This document shows, one piece after another, positions 4,838 through 6,109 of a stretch of 6,109 nucleotides of DNA. Where the stretch lies: assembly GCA_945903925.1 (NCBI GenBank), contig CAMDPJ010000143.1:1-6109 (forward strand). Direction: 5' to 3'. Source of the DNA: Chryseobacterium gleum. Lineage in GTDB: Bacteria; Bacteroidota; Bacteroidia; Flavobacteriales_C; GCA-002722245. The number at the start of each line of letters is the position of its first letter. The first letter of the stretch is position 1. Made by a program: the position numbers and the translations under genes. The notes below the pieces were generated by a model. The model was not told the origin of the DNA, searched no databases, and saw nothing but the letters and a program-made list of their open reading frames with translations.

Positions 4838-6109
4838 TTAGAATAACATTTGAACCTGAACACCTCCGATATGAACGGGGGTGTTTTTGTTTGATGCCCT
4901 TCCGTTGTAGTTTAAACTCACTTGCATGTTGTTGGCCAATCGACTTTGTAAAGCTAAGGTCCATGTGAAATTATCTCCACGTTGCAATCCTTCCAGCATT
5001 TCAAACTCCAAGGGAGAGCTGTTCTCTGAACTCTTGTTGTAATTGATTTTTATATAACTAAAGTTAACATCTAATCTACCTTTAGAACTTATGTTGTAGG
5101 TCATCTCTGCGCCATACTGATTTACATTGGTTTTTTCTGTGCCATATTGAGGGTCGTTCTCCTTTTCTTTGAAGTTGTATAAGGTTGAAATACGTAAGTT
5201 GCTGTTGGGTTGTAGGGTTATTTTCGGACTCACAATATAACTGTGAATTTTGAAATCGGTGTTGGAAAAAAACTGAGAGAATTTAGATTTTTCTTGTTCT
5301 TCTGTGTTGAGTAATACCGACCATTTTTTACTAAAATTCCATCTTATGTTTATCGATTTAGAATTCAGCTCTCTCGATTCCACACCCGATGTAAGCAGGT
5401 TTTTGTTTTGGTTGTCGCTATACGTAAAATCTATGCTGTACATAGGATTTCCTCTGTTGAAGAACAAAGTGTTTCTTAATGATCCAGTGGTACTAATTAA
5501 TGAAGTGTCGCTTATGCTTCTGCTGTAAGGCACATATGCTTTTTGTATGGTTGTTTTGCCCGTTTTCATTAGTGTTCGGTAGGCCAACTGATTGTGAAAT
5601 TTAGAGATAAATTTTTTCATTCCCGTTCTTGATGAAGATTGAAAAAGTTGCGCAAATTGTAGGTTTAGCACTTCGTTGAATTGGGTGGAGTAGGTTTTTA
5701 CGAATTCGTTGGTGGGCGTGTAAACCTTAATGTACTGCGCCTGATCGCTAAACTTAGCAATTTCAAATTCATTCAATTGTTGCACACCATCACTGTTGTA
5801 ATCAATCCATGCATAGGTGCCCTGTCCGCTTGCTACTTGCAAGTATGAATACTCTCTTTTAATTTCCAATCCTGAGCCAAATTCATAATAACTTTTAGAG
5901 TTAATAAAAGAGCGAAGAACGTTCACGTTTAAATCTATTCTGTTCAATAGCGTATTCTCGGGTTTTTTGGTGCTGCTCAACGTTGAGTCTGCAATGCGTA
6001 AGGCGCGATAAGTTGAAGAAAGCATCAATTGCACATATTTATCTTGGACGAACGCCGTTCGGGCTTGAAGATTATCGGCCACCGTGCTTTTAGCAATGCT
6101 GTTGCTTTT
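4838..6109 (-). CDS. Large outer-membrane beta-barrel-like protein, C-terminal part; gene starts beyond the window
   Basis: The reading frame is open to the right edge (nine further codons, K-S-N-S-I-A-K-S-T, before the first GTG at 6082), so 423 C-terminal residues are visible and the start is outside. From about the middle onward the sequence alternates polar and hydrophobic residues in strand-sized units (such as NIRWNFSKKWSVLLNTEEQ and RLDVNFSYIKINYN), and the last residue is Phe (VQVQMLF). A terminal aromatic is the usual beta-signal read by the BAM complex, so I infer an outer-membrane barrel. Upstream of the barrel, bases 5803-5768 encode DYNSDGVQQLNE, a 12-residue DxNxDGxxxxxE loop with EF-hand spacing that probably binds calcium. 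It is followed by FEIAKF and a YIKVYTPTNEFVKTY segment, which I recall from very long Bacteroidota envelope proteins. Its stop, TAA at 4840-4838, is four bases from the stop of the convergent gene. The specific role is unknown. Confidence 0.82.
   Translation of the reverse strand, partial: KSNSIAKSTVADNLQARTAFVQDKYVQLMLSSTYRALRIADSTLSSTKKPENTLLNRIDLNVNVLRSFINSKSYYEFGSGLEIKREYSYLQVASGQGTYAWIDYNSDGVQQLNEFEIAKFSDQAQYIKVYTPTNEFVKTYSTQFNEVLNLQFAQLFQSSSRTGMKKFISKFHNQLAYRTLMKTGKTTIQKAYVPYSRSISDTSLISTTGSLRNTLFFNRGNPMYSIDFTYSDNQNKNLLTSGVESRELNSKSINIRWNFSKKWSVLLNTEEQEKSKFSQFFSNTDFKIHSYIVSPKITLQPNSNLRISTLYNFKEKENDPQYGTEKTNVNQYGAEMTYNISSKGRLDVNFSYIKINYNKSSENSSPLEFEMLEGLQRGDNFTWTLALQSRLANNMQVSLNYNGRASNKNTPVHIGGVQVQMLF
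4859..4892 (+). terminator. Rho-independent terminator of the coiled-coil gene, located inside the antisense barrel gene
   Basis: On the + strand AACACCTCC (4859-4867) pairs with GGGGGTGTT (4877-4885) across a nine-base loop, giving nine pairs with a single G-U (4865 with 4879). The stem runs directly into TTTTT-G-TTT (4884-4892). It starts 25 bases after the TAG of the gene at 3901-4833. On the - strand the hairpin is not followed by a U-run, so it should stop only rightward transcription. The same bases encode part of the C-terminal residues N-T-P-V-H-I-G-G-V of the convergent protein. Confidence 0.78.

Noticed and set aside
5304..5528. A 74-codon + strand ORF antisense to the barrel gene
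   Set aside because: It is a hydrophobic shadow of beta-strand codons on the opposite strand, with no ribosome binding site or promoter.

Overview
The window comes from an AT-rich bacterial chromosome, almost certainly Bacteroidota (Flavobacteriia/Cytophagia-like). The signs are a lipoprotein with an N-terminal SbsA-type Ig-like domain of the kind common in that phylum, DxNxN and DxNxDG loops in envelope proteins, a TAnnTTTG/TTG promoter, weak Shine-Dalgarno signals, and intergenic palindromes of types I recall from Bacteroidota genomes (not checked by search).

Layout: (1) On the + strand, the 3' part of a trans-polyprenyl diphosphate synthase gene (1-369) is followed after one base by a class I SAM-dependent methyltransferase (371-1174), forming a two-gene transcription unit. 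(2) The 249-bp gap to the next, convergent gene holds a nested palindromic element (1180-1373). (3) On the - strand, a ComF-family phosphoribosyltransferase-like gene (3122-3817) lies upstream of a large Ig-like lipoprotein gene (1424-3004). They are separated by a pair of inverted REP-like hairpins, each with a GTAG foot (3047-3110), and a recognisable Bacteroidota promoter for the lipoprotein. (4) Divergent from comF, a single-pass membrane protein with a long coiled coil (3901-4833, +) runs toward the C-terminal part of a large outer-membrane beta-barrel-like protein (4838-6109, -, cut by the window edge). Their stop codons are 4 bp apart, and the + strand terminator hairpin lies inside the coding sequence of the barrel gene.

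The genes do not form one pathway. They cover isoprenoid chain synthesis, a methyl transfer of unknown substrate, DNA-uptake-associated ComF, and three envelope proteins of unknown function. I found no phage, CRISPR, toxin-antitoxin or defence system, and no tRNA or rRNA. The most notable signals are the two intergenic palindromic elements, the terminator buried in an antisense gene, and the nearly leaderless GTG start of the lipoprotein gene. All protein-coding regions look intact apart from the two cut by the window edges.
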